Shown: piece after piece, positions 22,941 to 32,064 of the stretch
Layout: every line of letters begins with the position of its first letter
How positions within the stretch are numbered: position 1 is the first letter of the stretch
Assembly (NCBI GenBank): GCA_021770345.1
Contig: JAETRD010000014.1
Location: forward strand, 78,573-142,572
DNA from: Lachnospiraceae bacterium
Lineage (GTDB): Bacteria > Bacillota > Clostridia > Lachnospirales > Lachnospiraceae
Length of the DNA: 64,000 nt
Direction: 5' to 3'
Position numbers and translations under genes: made by a program
The notes under the pieces: model-generated
The model's input: the letters and a program-made list of their open reading frames with translations, nothing else
Told to the model about the DNA's origin: nothing
Databases searched by the model: none

Positions 22941-24710
22941 TTACTCTCCGTCCTGTTCTGCATCAAAGCCAGCCTCGGCCAATATCTGATAAATTTCCAT
23001 GGAATATGCGCTTCTGTCATCATTTGCATACAGCGCAAGCGCCTGCTCCTCAGAGACGCCGAAACCGCTCAGCGCTCCCATCGCCTGCTCCCTGACAGCC
23101 TCCAGCTGTGAACTGCATCCGTACTGCTCCGCCTCCCCGGCATACTTCTCGCACCTTCCGATCGCGCGAATCAGCGAATCGAGCGCCAGATCATAATAAT
23201 CGTATGCAAAGAAACTCTGATATGCGTTATATTCTCCCGAAGCATACGCTAAAATCCGGCATTTCTCATAAATCTCCGTATCCGCTTCCCTGATCTCCAT
23301 ACCGGAAAGACGGGCAAACGCACTCTCGTAATCGCCCAGATCATAGCTCTTCTGCGCCTCTGTGAGACTGTTGGAATAGCCGAACAGATTCGTTCCGATG
23401 ATCACGAGCGCTAAAAACGAACCTGCCATGACAAAGCACAGTATTACAGGCACCTTCGGAAGCGGCGGTGTGTTATCCGGCTCCTTCGGCTTTTTCGGCT
23501 TCTTTTCTTTCTTCGGCCGGTTTGCCTTTTCCTGCTTCTTCTGCTCTCTCTTCGCAGCACGCTCTTTCTTTTTCTGTTCCTTTTTCTCTTTCTTTTCCTG
23601 CTTCTTGCGGGCCTTTTCGTCTATGGCCGGCTTTTCCGGAATATCTTCCAAAGAATCGCCGCCGCCATCCAGAGACTGCAGCAGAGCAAGGTTCTCATCC
23701 GTCAGATCCTCAATATTTGCCGGCATCACCGGCGCACTGCCTGTCTTTGCGGCAGCCACTTCCTCCTCGTCCGGCCCGAACAAAAGCGTCGAAAACCGTT
23801 TCAGAAATCCCGGTTTTTTCTCCTTTTTCGCATCCTCTTCCGCAGTCTCGGCATCGGGCTCACCCGCCAGTCCCGCAAGACCGTCATCCATCATCATATC
23901 AATTCCGATGTCATCGATATCGCCGCCAGGCTCCGACTCCGCCGACATAAAATCGTCCATATTTCCGGTCTCGTCCGGATCCGAAAATTCTCCCTCTGAC
24001 TGCAAGAGGTTCATCAAATCATCATCTAACTGCACATCCGCATCCTCATCATCCATTTGATTTTCTTCGGAAACCATAAATCCGCCCATCGCATCGGTTT
24101 CCTCCGCCATATCAGACCCGACATCCGGTATGTCATCGAGTCCGGCATCCGCCGGCTCCGGTTCAGACTCCGACAGGTCAAATCCGACATCCGGTATGTC
24201 ATCGAGTCCGGCATCCGGTATATCAATCCCCGAATCCGGCATTTCTTCGGTCGGTTCCATCCCAAACCCGGGCATATCGCCGATGGTATCCACCATCACA
24301 TCGTCATCCGGTGCCTCTTTTGCCGCACCCTCTAAAATACCGTTCAGATTCTCGAAGAGCACTTCGTCTCCCGCCGGCTCCCTTTCGGACCCTGCTCCCT
24401 CATCCGCGGCCAACTCCTGCTCAAACGCGCGGATGAACGCATCCGTGTCCTCGCCGGACAAAAGCTCTTCCTCAAACGCCTGCAGAAATTCCTCCTCCGA
24501 CTCCCCGCGTTCCCCGCCGGGCAAAACCGTTTCCTCCGGCCAAACTTCCGCGCGCACCGGCTCTTCCGCCTGCATCACTTCCGCCGTTTCCGGCTCCGCT
24601 GCAGCCGTCATCCCCTCCGCGTGCATCCGTTCCTCCGGTTCGGGTTCACTCTTTTTCCCACTGATGGATTCCCGCAACAATCCATCCAGATACTCTTCTG
24701 AATTGCTCAT
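22941..24710 (-). CDS. Large acidic single-pass membrane protein with TPR-like C-terminus
   Basis: A 589-aa protein of three parts. Residues 1-315 are very acidic and low in complexity, with repeats such as PDAGLDDIPDVG and EEMPDSGIDI. Residues about 365-420 are strongly basic (many KKEKK/KKPK words). A single TM follows at about 425-450 (VPVILCFVMAGSFLALVIIG). The last 135 residues form helical, TPR-like pairs (ALFARLSGM-type; YDYYDLALDSLIRAIGRCEK) and lie outside if the acidic part is cytoplasmic. No signal peptide. The function is unknown; charge segregation suggests protein or polymer contacts. It is first in a run with hisH-hisF-ung. Confidence 0.75.
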   Translation of the reverse strand: MSNSEEYLDGLLRESISGKKSEPEPEERMHAEGMTAAAEPETAEVMQAEEPVRAEVWPEETVLPGGERGESEEEFLQAFEEELLSGEDTDAFIRAFEQELAADEGAGSEREPAGDEVLFENLNGILEGAAKEAPDDDVMVDTIGDMPGFGMEPTEEMPDSGIDIPDAGLDDIPDVGFDLSESEPEPADAGLDDIPDVGSDMAEETDAMGGFMVSEENQMDDEDADVQLDDDLMNLLQSEGEFSDPDETGNMDDFMSAESEPGGDIDDIGIDMMMDDGLAGLAGEPDAETAEEDAKKEKKPGFLKRFSTLLFGPDEEEVAAAKTGSAPVMPANIEDLTDENLALLQSLDGGGDSLEDIPEKPAIDEKARKKQEKKEKKEQKKKERAAKREQKKQEKANRPKKEKKPKKPKEPDNTPPLPKVPVILCFVMAGSFLALVIIGTNLFGYSNSLTEAQKSYDLGDYESAFARLSGMEIREADTEIYEKCRILAYASGEYNAYQSFFAYDYYDLALDSLIRAIGRCEKYAGEAEQYGCSSQLEAVREQAMGALSGFGVSEEQALALYANDDRSAYSMEIYQILAEAGFDAEQDGE

Positions 24711-24740
24711 CTGGTCCCTCCGCTACCTGTAACTTAATTT

Positions 24741-24770
24741 GGGGATGTGATAAGCAAACTATCACACCCC
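24741..24770 (-). terminator. Hairpin after cheV
   Basis: GGGGATGTGATA (24741-24752) pairs with TATCACACCCC (24760-24770) with a one-base bulge, 20 bases past the cheV stop. The following run on the minus strand (AAATTAAGTT) is A/T-rich but not a clean T-run. Confidence 0.5.
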
Positions 24771-24789
24771 CTCTTCGCCTCAATCTCAC

Positions 24790-25698
24790 TCAGTCCATAT
24801 GCTTGTCAATTAATCCGTCTATCGCCGAAACCAGATTACCGATCTCCGGCTTGGTCAGCTGGGCATCCGCGCCGAGCTGTTCTCCCTTTCTGCGGATCTC
24901 GTCGTTAATCAGAGACGAGAAAATAATCAGCGGTATCTTCCTCAAAGTATCGTCGGACTTCGTCAGCTTCGTCAGGCGATGTCCGTCCATAAGCGGCATC
25001 TCGATATCCGTAATGATGCAGTGCACTTTGTCGTAAACATTGCCCTGTTTCTTGAATTCCTGGAGCTTATCCCATGCTTCCTGTCCGTTCATCGTCACAA
25101 TCAGCTTCGTATATCCCGCTTTCTTGAGGCAGTCGGTAATCAGCTTGCTCAGCAGCGGGGAATCCTCCGCGAGAAGAATCGGTGAATCGGATCTCTCACG
25201 CTCCTCCATATTCTCGACATCCGACACCTTAAGTCCCGTCTCGGGGCTGATATCGGTCACGATCTTCTCAAAGTCGAGGATGATAATCAATTTGTCCGCC
25301 ATCTTAATGATACCGGTAGACGCGCTGTTCTCCTCCGTGTTGATCGTGGAATCCGGCTTGATGATGGACTCCCAGGACACACGGTGAATGCCGAGAACCT
25401 CATCCACATGAAACGCAATGTTTAACTTGTTGAAATTCGTGATGATGAACAGACCCTTATCCTCCATCCCTTCCGGCATGCCGAGGCATCTCTTGAGGTT
25501 GACCACGGAAATCATTGTGTCACGCGGCATAAAGATTCCTTCGATACTCGGATGTGAATTTGGTACCGGCGTAATCGGATGATACGTCAAAATCTCTCTG
25601 ATTTTGGCTACATTAATACCGTAATGGTTATTACCCAGCGTAAACTCTAAAACCTCTAATTCGTTTGTTCCTGATTCCAACAGAATATTTGTATCCAT
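24790..25698 (-). CDS. cheV: Chemotaxis coupling protein CheV (CheW-receiver fusion)
   Basis: A 302-aa protein. The N-terminal CheW-like domain (about 10-150; LEVLEFTLGNNHYGINVAKI, SWESIIKPDSTINTEEN) couples receptors to CheA. The C-terminal receiver (about 172-300) has the acidic pocket AEDSPLLSKL, the phospho-Asp in CIITDIEMPLMDGHRL and the Lys in LTKPEIGNL. By family, CheV adjusts receptor-kinase output during adaptation. No other che gene is in view. It has its own promoter region (TATAAT at minus 25758-25753, overlapping the small palindrome TAGCAC-ATTG-GTGCTA). Confidence 0.95.
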   Translation of the reverse strand: MDTNILLESGTNELEVLEFTLGNNHYGINVAKIREILTYHPITPVPNSHPSIEGIFMPRDTMISVVNLKRCLGMPEGMEDKGLFIITNFNKLNIAFHVDEVLGIHRVSWESIIKPDSTINTEENSASTGIIKMADKLIIILDFEKIVTDISPETGLKVSDVENMEERERSDSPILLAEDSPLLSKLITDCLKKAGYTKLIVTMNGQEAWDKLQEFKKQGNVYDKVHCIITDIEMPLMDGHRLTKLTKSDDTLRKIPLIIFSSLINDEIRRKGEQLGADAQLTKPEIGNLVSAIDGLIDKHMD

Positions 25699-25796
25699 GA
25701 CTATCTCTCCTCTCGCTAGTATCGCAATTCAATCCGCAAAATACTTACGGCTATTATAGCACATTGGTGCTAAAATTGCATTATTTTTCACTCATT

Positions 25797-26510
25797 TTAT
25801 AAAATAATTTGATAATTATTCCCGTCCACGGACACTTCAAGATTTAAACTGTCCACGGACACCACGCTGTCCGGAACCTGGAACAGCAGAACCGTCTCCA
25901 CCGTTTCCCCTGCGGCCACCGTTCCTTCATAAGCCGCAAAATCCTGTGTCAGAATCGTAACCTCGGCCGGGCTGCGCACTTCTCCGTTGACCGTAGCCGA
26001 AAACCGGGGCTGTCTCGAAAGGAAATCGAGTGCCGCTTCCTGTTCCGAGTTGTTTGTAATGTCAATCCCGAGTATCAGATATGTATATCCGCGATCGGCC
26101 TGCACGGCATAGTAGGAATTCTCCACATAACTGTCGTCAAGTCTGGCGCCTACATAGGAAAAGGAAACCCCGTCCACGCCGAACAGCTGCGCAAAATCCG
26201 CAGTCTGTGCCGCCGGCTGTTCCGTGTCTCCCGCAGGGGCTGTCGGTACGCCCGGCGCCTCATCGTCCGGGGCGACCTCCGTCTCCTGTTCCTCCGTCTC
26301 CGCAGGCAGTTCCTCTTCCTCCGCCTCATCCATATCCACCCAGGAAAGTCCCTCTTTCTGGTAGGTGTTATACTTTGTCACCATATGAGCCGCATAGCTG
26401 ACAATGATACTCTCCTCACTCCCGGTAAGGCTGTATGCCGTATCACCGCATCCGGTAAGCATCAGTCCCGCCGCCGCTGCCACTGCAATCTGTACTGTCT
26501 TTTTCCTCAT
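25797..26510 (-). CDS. Secreted lipoprotein with a C-terminal beta-sandwich-like domain
   Basis: A protein of about 237 aa. The signal peptide ends in the lipobox MLTGCGD, so it should be lipid-anchored outside. An acidic, Pro/Glu-rich linker (about 65-110) precedes a domain like those of DUF4352/DUF5067-type lipoproteins: GYTYLILGIDITNNSEQEAA, RFSATVNGEVRSPAEVTIL, VAAGETVETVLLFQVPDSVV. It follows the sensor kinase by about 67 bases and may be part of the same operon. The role is unknown; it may be a surface binding or signalling accessory. ATG 26516 is an alternative start. Confidence 0.8.
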   Translation of the reverse strand: MRKKTVQIAVAAAAGLMLTGCGDTAYSLTGSEESIIVSYAAHMVTKYNTYQKEGLSWVDMDEAEEEELPAETEEQETEVAPDDEAPGVPTAPAGDTEQPAAQTADFAQLFGVDGVSFSYVGARLDDSYVENSYYAVQADRGYTYLILGIDITNNSEQEAALDFLSRQPRFSATVNGEVRSPAEVTILTQDFAAYEGTVAAGETVETVLLFQVPDSVVSVDSLNLEVSVDGNNYQIIL

Positions 26511-26577
26511 AAGCATCCTCGCCCGTTCTCTTTCTCATTTTATGTTAGCATTTCAAAATAAATATGGCAACAAAAAT

Positions 26578-28113
26578 TTATTTTCCCATATCAAGTTCAA
26601 ACCAAAACTCTACGCCGTCGCTGTGGTTGACGACGCCGCATTCCCTGTGATGTGAGGCCATGATCGCCTTCACGATGGAAAGTCCGATGCCGCTGCCGCC
26701 GTACGCTCTGGTGCGCGCCTTGTCTACCTTGTAGAACTTGTTCCATATCTTATCGATATCCTCGTCGGGAATCCTGCTTCCGGTATTAAACACGCTCACC
26801 CGCACACACAAATCAGTCTCCCGGTAACGGATCGCAATCTGCTTCGGCTCACCCGCATAGTGAATCGCGTTGCTCAGATAATTGGTGACAACCTCTTCCA
26901 CCATAAACTCGTCCGCCCACACAAACAGCGGCTCCGTCGGGCATTCCGTCACCGTGATGTTCTCCTGCTGCAGCAAAATCCCTGCCGCGCTCACCACGCC
27001 CGCGATCAGTTCCGTCAGATCAAACCGCTCGATGGAAATCGTCTCATTTCCGGATTCCAGCTGATTTAAGGTCAGAAGCTTCTGAACCATACGGTTCATC
27101 TTGTCCGCTTCGTCCATGATAACCTCGCAGTAGAAATCCCTGCTCTCGGCGTCTTCGTTGATGCATTCGCGCAGACCTTCCGCATACCCCTGAATCAGCG
27201 CCAGCGGGGTTTTCAGCTCATGCGAAACATTTGACAGAAATTCCTTTCGCATTCGGTCTACCTGCGTCTTTTTTTCTATGTCGATCAGCAGCTGATTGTT
27301 GGCGCTTTTCAGCTCTGAGATCGTCCTCTCTAACGTGTTCGACAACTCGTTCATATGCGCGCCGAGCTCGTCAATCTCATTGTATTTGGTTCTCGGGAGA
27401 TATTTCGCCTCAAAATCCAGCTCGGTCATCCGCTTCGAGATGTCCGTGAGTTCTAAGATCGGCATCGTGATTCTCCCCGATACAAAAAAAGCAGTCACCG
27501 CGCCGAACACGATGGCCAGCACCGCAACATACGCCAAAAACTCATTGGATACCTTCACACTCTCCCGGATACTCTCGAGCGCGGTGCGCATCAGTATCAT
27601 ATTTCCGTCGGAAAGACTGCCGTAGAGCACGAGATATTCGGAATCCAGCCGTGTATCCTTCTGCCGCTGAATGACATAGTTCTCCTTTTCCGAAAGAACC
27701 GTAACCTCATTCTCACGCTCTCCGAAAATAATGTCGAGAAACTCTATCAGCATTTGCTGCGTGTCATTGACGGAGGACCGCACGATCGCGCGCTCCGCGC
27801 TGATGATCATCACCGTGATATTCCCGTTGGCACACAGGTTTTCAAATGTCACGTCAAAATCTCTGTCCAAAAGCCGGTCGTTCCTGCTCGCCTCATCAAT
27901 CGTCGAAAAACTGTCGGCCAGCATGTCCTGCTTGTCTTCCACATAGTAGTGCTCCAGAAAAACAGTGTTTAAAAACCAGCACAGCAGAACCGTTCCCGCC
28001 GCGACTCCGAGGATACTCCGCGCAATCTGCCACGTCAGCGAACCGTTTCCGCTATTTTTCAACACATTTTTTGTATTCGTTTTAATTAATTGAATTTTAT
28101 GCCTTATTTCCAT
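26578..28113 (-). CDS. Membrane sensor histidine kinase
   Basis: A protein of 511 aa from ATG 28113; an in-frame TTG three codons earlier is also possible. TM1 at about residues 28-50, a 155-residue extracellular domain, TM2 at about 190-215 (FLAYVAVLAIVFGAVTAFFV), HAMP, HisKA (SNVSHELKTPLALIQGYAEG) and HATPase with the N box YLSNAIHYAGEPKQ and the G box YGGSGIGLSIVKAI. It pairs with the OmpR-type regulator whose gene ends about 25 bases upstream. The signal is unknown. The neighbouring TPR-GGDEF protein and lipoprotein suggest an envelope- or surface-linked circuit. Confidence 0.94.
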   Translation of the reverse strand: MEIRHKIQLIKTNTKNVLKNSGNGSLTWQIARSILGVAAGTVLLCWFLNTVFLEHYYVEDKQDMLADSFSTIDEASRNDRLLDRDFDVTFENLCANGNITVMIISAERAIVRSSVNDTQQMLIEFLDIIFGERENEVTVLSEKENYVIQRQKDTRLDSEYLVLYGSLSDGNMILMRTALESIRESVKVSNEFLAYVAVLAIVFGAVTAFFVSGRITMPILELTDISKRMTELDFEAKYLPRTKYNEIDELGAHMNELSNTLERTISELKSANNQLLIDIEKKTQVDRMRKEFLSNVSHELKTPLALIQGYAEGLRECINEDAESRDFYCEVIMDEADKMNRMVQKLLTLNQLESGNETISIERFDLTELIAGVVSAAGILLQQENITVTECPTEPLFVWADEFMVEEVVTNYLSNAIHYAGEPKQIAIRYRETDLCVRVSVFNTGSRIPDEDIDKIWNKFYKVDKARTRAYGGSGIGLSIVKAIMASHHRECGVVNHSDGVEFWFELDMGK

Positions 28114-28138
28114 AATTGTCAATAGTGTTTAGCCGCCG

Positions 28139-28828
28139 TCATCCGCCCTGCCGCTCCACCTCAAACTTGTAGCCCATCCCCCAGATTGTCCGGATATATG
28201 CTCCCTTATCGCCGATTTTTGCCCGCAGTTTCTTCACATGCGTGTCTATCGTCCGCGCATCCCCAAAGTAATCATAGTTCCAGACATGATTCAGAATCTT
28301 CTCTCTCGAAAGCGCAATTCCTTTATTTTCCATAAAATAGACCAGCAGCTGGAATTCCTTGTAACTTAACTCCACCGGCTCTCCGTCCACGGTCACCATA
28401 TGAGCACTCTTATCGACAGAAATCCCGCCCGCGCAAAGCGTCTCCTGCGGCTCGCCGCCACCGGTGCGCCGCAGGATTGCCCCGACTCTCGCCACCAGTA
28501 TTTTCGGGGAAAACGGCTTTGCGATATACTCGTCCACCCCCAGCTCGAAGCCGTTTAGCTCGTCGCTCTCATCCCCCTTCGCGGTGAGCATGATAATCGG
28601 AACCTTCGAGCTCTCGCGCACTTCCCTGCACACCTCGAACCCGTTTCGCCCGGGCATCATCACGTCGAGAATCAGCATTGCGATATCCGGTTCCCGGTAA
28701 AAAACGGCAAGCGCCTCGTCCCCGTCCGCCGCCTCTAACACCTCATAATTCTCCCGGACGAGAAAATCCTTTACCAGCTTGCGCATTCTGCTCTCGTCAT
28801 CCACCACCAGTATCTTAATCCTGCTCAA
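28139..28828 (-). CDS. OmpR-family response regulator (TTG start)
   Basis: A protein of 229 aa from TTG 28828, preceded by GGAGAAGG inside the end of the upstream gene (14-base overlap). Receiver: IKILVVDDESRMRKLV, phospho-Asp in LILDVMMPGRNG, Lys in AKPFSPKI. The winged helix at about 130-225 includes ALSREKILNHVWNYDYFGDA, RTIDTHVKKLRAKIG and TIWGMGYKF. It forms a two-component system with the kinase that follows. Confidence 0.94.
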   Translation of the reverse strand: MSRIKILVVDDESRMRKLVKDFLVRENYEVLEAADGDEALAVFYREPDIAMLILDVMMPGRNGFEVCREVRESSKVPIIMLTAKGDESDELNGFELGVDEYIAKPFSPKILVARVGAILRRTGGGEPQETLCAGGISVDKSAHMVTVDGEPVELSYKEFQLLVYFMENKGIALSREKILNHVWNYDYFGDARTIDTHVKKLRAKIGDKGAYIRTIWGMGYKFEVERQGG

Positions 28829-29390
28829 TTTCCTTCTCCCTCTCCGCAAGTGCGGCCTCGCGCTCTTCTAATTCCCGTTCCCACTGCTCGTACCGGTCGA
28901 TCAGCTTTGTCTCGTAATTAAGAATCGTGGGGCTGTTTGAAAACATGCTGACCGTAAACATCCCGACGACACACAAAAACAGAACCAGGCAGATGCCAAG
29001 CGCGGCCTGATATCGTTTTCTGAAGTCAAAATTTTTGACCTGCATCTGCGGTTCGGGCGCCGTCTTGCGCTCCGTCCGCCTTTTTTTCTGTATGCTCTCC
29101 TCGAGCACCGGGTGCGAAACCGGAATCGGAAGGACCGCCTCCCCGTCGATAAACGGAATGGACCTCAGATACTCCTGCAGCTCCTTTAAGTAGGCATATC
29201 CCACCGCCGTCTCAAACAGCTTTTGCTGAATCATCTTATTGTAGATGCCAAGCACCGCTTCCGGCGTGTCCATATTTATTTTCTCCCGGAGATACCGGAT
29301 TCCCTCGGCCTCCTTTTTCGCCTGCGCCGCCTCCTCCTCGTTTTCAAAGCAGAAACCGCCGATTATGATTCCGTTTTTGTTCTCAGCCAT
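28815..29390 (-). CDS. Single-pass membrane protein with coiled-coil ends, unknown function
   Basis: A 191-aa protein. Residues 1-85 are soluble and helical (ENEEEAAQAKKEAEGIRYLR; AVLGIYNKMIQQKLFETAVG). A basic linker precedes one TM at about 128-150 (ALGICLVLFLCVVGMFTVSM). The short outer part ends in a charged coiled coil (QWERELEEREAALAEREKEI). It overlaps the TPR-GGDEF gene by 8 bases and the regulator gene by 14, so it is tightly coupled to both. It may be a scaffold or co-sensor. I do not recognise a named family. Confidence 0.8.
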   Translation of the reverse strand: MAENKNGIIIGGFCFENEEEAAQAKKEAEGIRYLREKINMDTPEAVLGIYNKMIQQKLFETAVGYAYLKELQEYLRSIPFIDGEAVLPIPVSHPVLEESIQKKRRTERKTAPEPQMQVKNFDFRKRYQAALGICLVLFLCVVGMFTVSMFSNSPTILNYETKLIDRYEQWERELEEREAALAEREKEIEQD

Positions 29391-30957
29391 ATTTTAGCAT
29401 TCCTCTTTTTATCTCAAAAAATGTAACTCTGTTCTTGCCGTATTCCTTCGCCTTGAGCAGCGCCTCGTCCGCACAGGAAAACAGCGAATCGTAGGAAATA
29501 TCCAGATTGCTGTTGTAGGAGACTCCGACGCTGACGCTCCCCTGCACGCTGGCATTTTTCCCGAACCGGCTTTCCGCAAACGTCTCCCGGAAAACCTCCA
29601 CGCGGCTCTCAAGCTCCCCCACATCGTCAATCTCACGGACAAAGATCAGAAACTCGTCCCCGCCGAACCGCCCCGCCAGATCCTCTGCAAACTGTTCGTT
29701 GATGAGCACTGCAAGCCGCTCTATCACCTCGTCCCCGACCAGGTGGCCGTAGCTGTCGTTCATGAGTTTAAAATTGTCGATATCTATCAGGATCATTGCA
29801 TCCGTAATCCCCCGGTTGCGCTCCGCGAGATAATTCTCCACCTCAAACCGAAACGCACTCCCATTCAGGAGTCCGGTTGCCAGATCGCATTTGCTCCGAA
29901 ACTCAAATTCCTGCCTCTGTTTTTCCAGCTCCTGCAGGTTTTCGATATTGTCTAAATTCTGCTGCTTGAACTTCTGGATCGCACTCTCGTACTCGCTGCG
30001 CATCGCCACATAATTGTGACAGCTCTCGAGGTATTTGCCGCGTCCGCCAAATGTTTTCTGATACAGTACTTCCAGTTCCTCCATCCGCATCTGCAGTTCA
30101 AACAGCTCCGTGATACTCAGCTTTTCCTTCAGGATATCAAGAAAGCGGCGCGCCTCGACCTTTCTGCCCTTCTCGATCAGAAACGTGCACAGTTCCGCAT
30201 AGCTGTCTATCTGTTCAATATACGCGTCATCATATATCAGATATTCGCGTATCTCCTCCACAAGCGCTTCCATCCGGCTCTCCGTGCCGGACTGCTCCTC
30301 CATCCACACCTCGAGAATGCTCTTTGAGAGCAGGATCCCTTCGTGAAACGTCACCTGATAGTAGGAGTCCGCCTCGCGCTTGACGCGCCTGACGTCGTCG
30401 TAATTACCCATCCGGAATAAAATCTGTGCCTGCTGAATCAGACAGAGCAGAATCAGCATCATTGCCGGCCTGCTGTGACTGCTCTGCGCTGCCTCATACC
30501 CCTGTCTGCAATAGCTCATGGCCTTCTGATAATCTCCGAGACTCTGATACAGGATTCCGGCATTCAACAGCGCCGCGACCTGTCCCTCCACGCTGTGGTT
30601 TCTCTTCGCGGTCTCGTTCGCCAGCAGGTAATAATTCAGCGCGACACTCTCGTATCCCATAAAAGAAAACAGCATGCCGAGCATGTTGTAAGCCTCCGTC
30701 TCGAGATACTGATAGTCCAGTGTCTTTTCGATGGCGAGACACCGGGTCAAAACGGCGATGGTGTCGCGGTATCTCCCCTTGTGAAAGGAGATATCCCCGC
30801 GCAGAAATGCCGCCTCCGCGAGCTCGTCCGGCGTCGCCTGCACCGCGAGGCACCTGTCATAATTTTCCAGCAGCGCCCAGACATCCTCCCTGGAATTATT
30901 ATACTGACAGGAGATAATTTTTTCTCTGATATCCCGTTTTACTTCCCCGATTCCCAT
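29383..30957 (-). CDS. TPR-repeat diguanylate cyclase (GGDEF)
   Basis: A 524-aa cytoplasmic protein. About residues 10-320 hold tetratricopeptide-like helical pairs (YRDTIAVLTRCLAIEKTLDY, SLGDYQKAMSYCRQGYEAAQ). A coiled linker (about 325-355) leads to a GGDEF domain (about 360-520) with the intact active motif GRFGGDEFLIF and the substrate segment DIDNFKLMNDSYGHLVGDEV. It should make cyclic di-GMP from GTP. The usual inhibitory RxxD site has Phe instead of Arg (FAED), so product inhibition is probably lost. It is first in an operon with the 191-aa protein and the two-component system, and has its own promoter. Confidence 0.93.
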   Translation of the reverse strand: MGIGEVKRDIREKIISCQYNNSREDVWALLENYDRCLAVQATPDELAEAAFLRGDISFHKGRYRDTIAVLTRCLAIEKTLDYQYLETEAYNMLGMLFSFMGYESVALNYYLLANETAKRNHSVEGQVAALLNAGILYQSLGDYQKAMSYCRQGYEAAQSSHSRPAMMLILLCLIQQAQILFRMGNYDDVRRVKREADSYYQVTFHEGILLSKSILEVWMEEQSGTESRMEALVEEIREYLIYDDAYIEQIDSYAELCTFLIEKGRKVEARRFLDILKEKLSITELFELQMRMEELEVLYQKTFGGRGKYLESCHNYVAMRSEYESAIQKFKQQNLDNIENLQELEKQRQEFEFRSKCDLATGLLNGSAFRFEVENYLAERNRGITDAMILIDIDNFKLMNDSYGHLVGDEVIERLAVLINEQFAEDLAGRFGGDEFLIFVREIDDVGELESRVEVFRETFAESRFGKNASVQGSVSVGVSYNSNLDISYDSLFSCADEALLKAKEYGKNRVTFFEIKRGMLKYG

Positions 30958-31046
30958 ATCGCTTCCCCACTCTTATGCAGCCGGCGGATTCTGCGCGCAA
31001 CACGCACGGCGTGCAGGACAATATTTGTCAAATGAATACTATCTCT

Positions 31047-31075
31047 ATTATAAAAAATACCTCCCGGAAATGCAA
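31047..31075 (-). promoter_or_regulatory. Promoter of the TPR-GGDEF operon
   Basis: TTGCAT (31075-31070), a 17-base spacer and a perfect TATAAT (31052-31047) on the minus strand. The promoter lies inside the last codons of the LuxR-type gene, so the signalling operon can be transcribed apart from it. Confidence 0.75.
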
Positions 31076-31563
31076 CTTTTAAGTTCTTTTCTTCCTGAAA
31101 TCTGCATTTTTTCATAGATATGGGACGCATGTTTTTTAACTGTCGTCTCCGAAATGAAAAGTTCCTCCGCAATCTGCCGGTTTGAATATCCGCGAAAGAT
31201 CAGCCACGCCACTTCCTGTTCTCTCGCGCTCAACCCCGCCCGCTCCATCCCGGCAAAAAACTCCTTTTCCTGTCCGGCAGTGGAAAGCTGCTGTCGATCG
31301 GAACATATCTCCTGCCCGGCGCAAATCTTCTCTCCGCCGTCTTGGACCATTTCTTCCCCGGATTTTCCGTCATCCCCTGCCTGCTGCGCATTCAGCCACA
31401 CCCGAAACAGGAGAAACGTCGGAATCATCAGAAGAACGGTAAGCCCGTTGGCGGCCAGACGCGTGATATCGCCCTGAATGGTCTTTGTCTGCAGCACCAG
31501 AAGAATTACCACGAGCACGGCATACAATATCCCCACAAAGACTCCCGCAGCCCGCTTCCGCAT
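31048..31563 (-). CDS. Membrane-anchored LuxR-type transcription regulator
   Basis: A 171-aa protein with two TM helices near the N-terminus (about 8-27 and 36-56), a Gln/Glu-rich linker and a C-terminal LuxR helix-turn-helix (about 107-165): GLSAREQEVAWLIFRGYSNR, QIAEELFISETTVKKHASHI, then YEKMQISGRKEL. There is no receiver domain; the membrane part would be the sensor or the contact to a partner. It starts directly after the stop of the 4-TM protein gene, so the two are probably made together and may act as a pair. Confidence 0.88.
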   Translation of the reverse strand: MRKRAAGVFVGILYAVLVVILLVLQTKTIQGDITRLAANGLTVLLMIPTFLLFRVWLNAQQAGDDGKSGEEMVQDGGEKICAGQEICSDRQQLSTAGQEKEFFAGMERAGLSAREQEVAWLIFRGYSNRQIAEELFISETTVKKHASHIYEKMQISGRKELKSCISGRYFL

Positions 31564-32064
31564 CTACTCCTCCTCCATATAATTCACAATCTTTTTCTCA
31601 ACCTCAACGGAAAGCGGCAGCAGCAGCATCTCAAATATCGAAACATAGAAAACCGACAGGATCGCCTGGGCAAAATACGGCCCGATTGTCTCCGGCATAT
31701 CGAGGGAATGCAGCAGCATAATAACGGCAAAGGACACATTCATAAGCCCGGCGCAGACCACCTGCCGCTGTACTAAGCGCACCGCGGCCTGCGTGCGCTT
31801 GAGCTCCGCCAGCTTATAGGCCGCATCTTCTCTGCCGATGAGAAATGCCCGCAGGAAATCCTCCCACAGTCCGCTCGCCGCCAGCACCGGAATGCAGAGC
31901 ACCAGAATAACAAGTATCGACGGGATATCGGTAAAATAGCTCACTCTGTGTTCCCATTCCGAAATCCCCTCATTTACAATCAGCATGGCTGCAAACGCAG
32001 CGATAAGACTTACGATTTCCACAAGCATCACCTTTGCCGTACCGTTTGATTTCCGTTCCCTCAT
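31564..32064 (-). CDS. Four-helix membrane protein, probable partner of the LuxR-type regulator
   Basis: A 166-aa protein with four predicted TM segments (about residues 10-32, 42-66, 108-128 and 137-158). Between TM2 and TM3 lies a charged cytoplasmic-type loop (IGREDAAYKLAELKRTQAAV). The stop codon abuts the start of the LuxR-type gene. No family is recognised. The pairing of a small integral protein with a membrane-tethered LuxR protein suggests a one-component sensory unit. Confidence 0.8.
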   Translation of the reverse strand: MRERKSNGTAKVMLVEIVSLIAAFAAMLIVNEGISEWEHRVSYFTDIPSILVILVLCIPVLAASGLWEDFLRAFLIGREDAAYKLAELKRTQAAVRLVQRQVVCAGLMNVSFAVIMLLHSLDMPETIGPYFAQAILSVFYVSIFEMLLLPLSVEVEKKIVNYMEEE

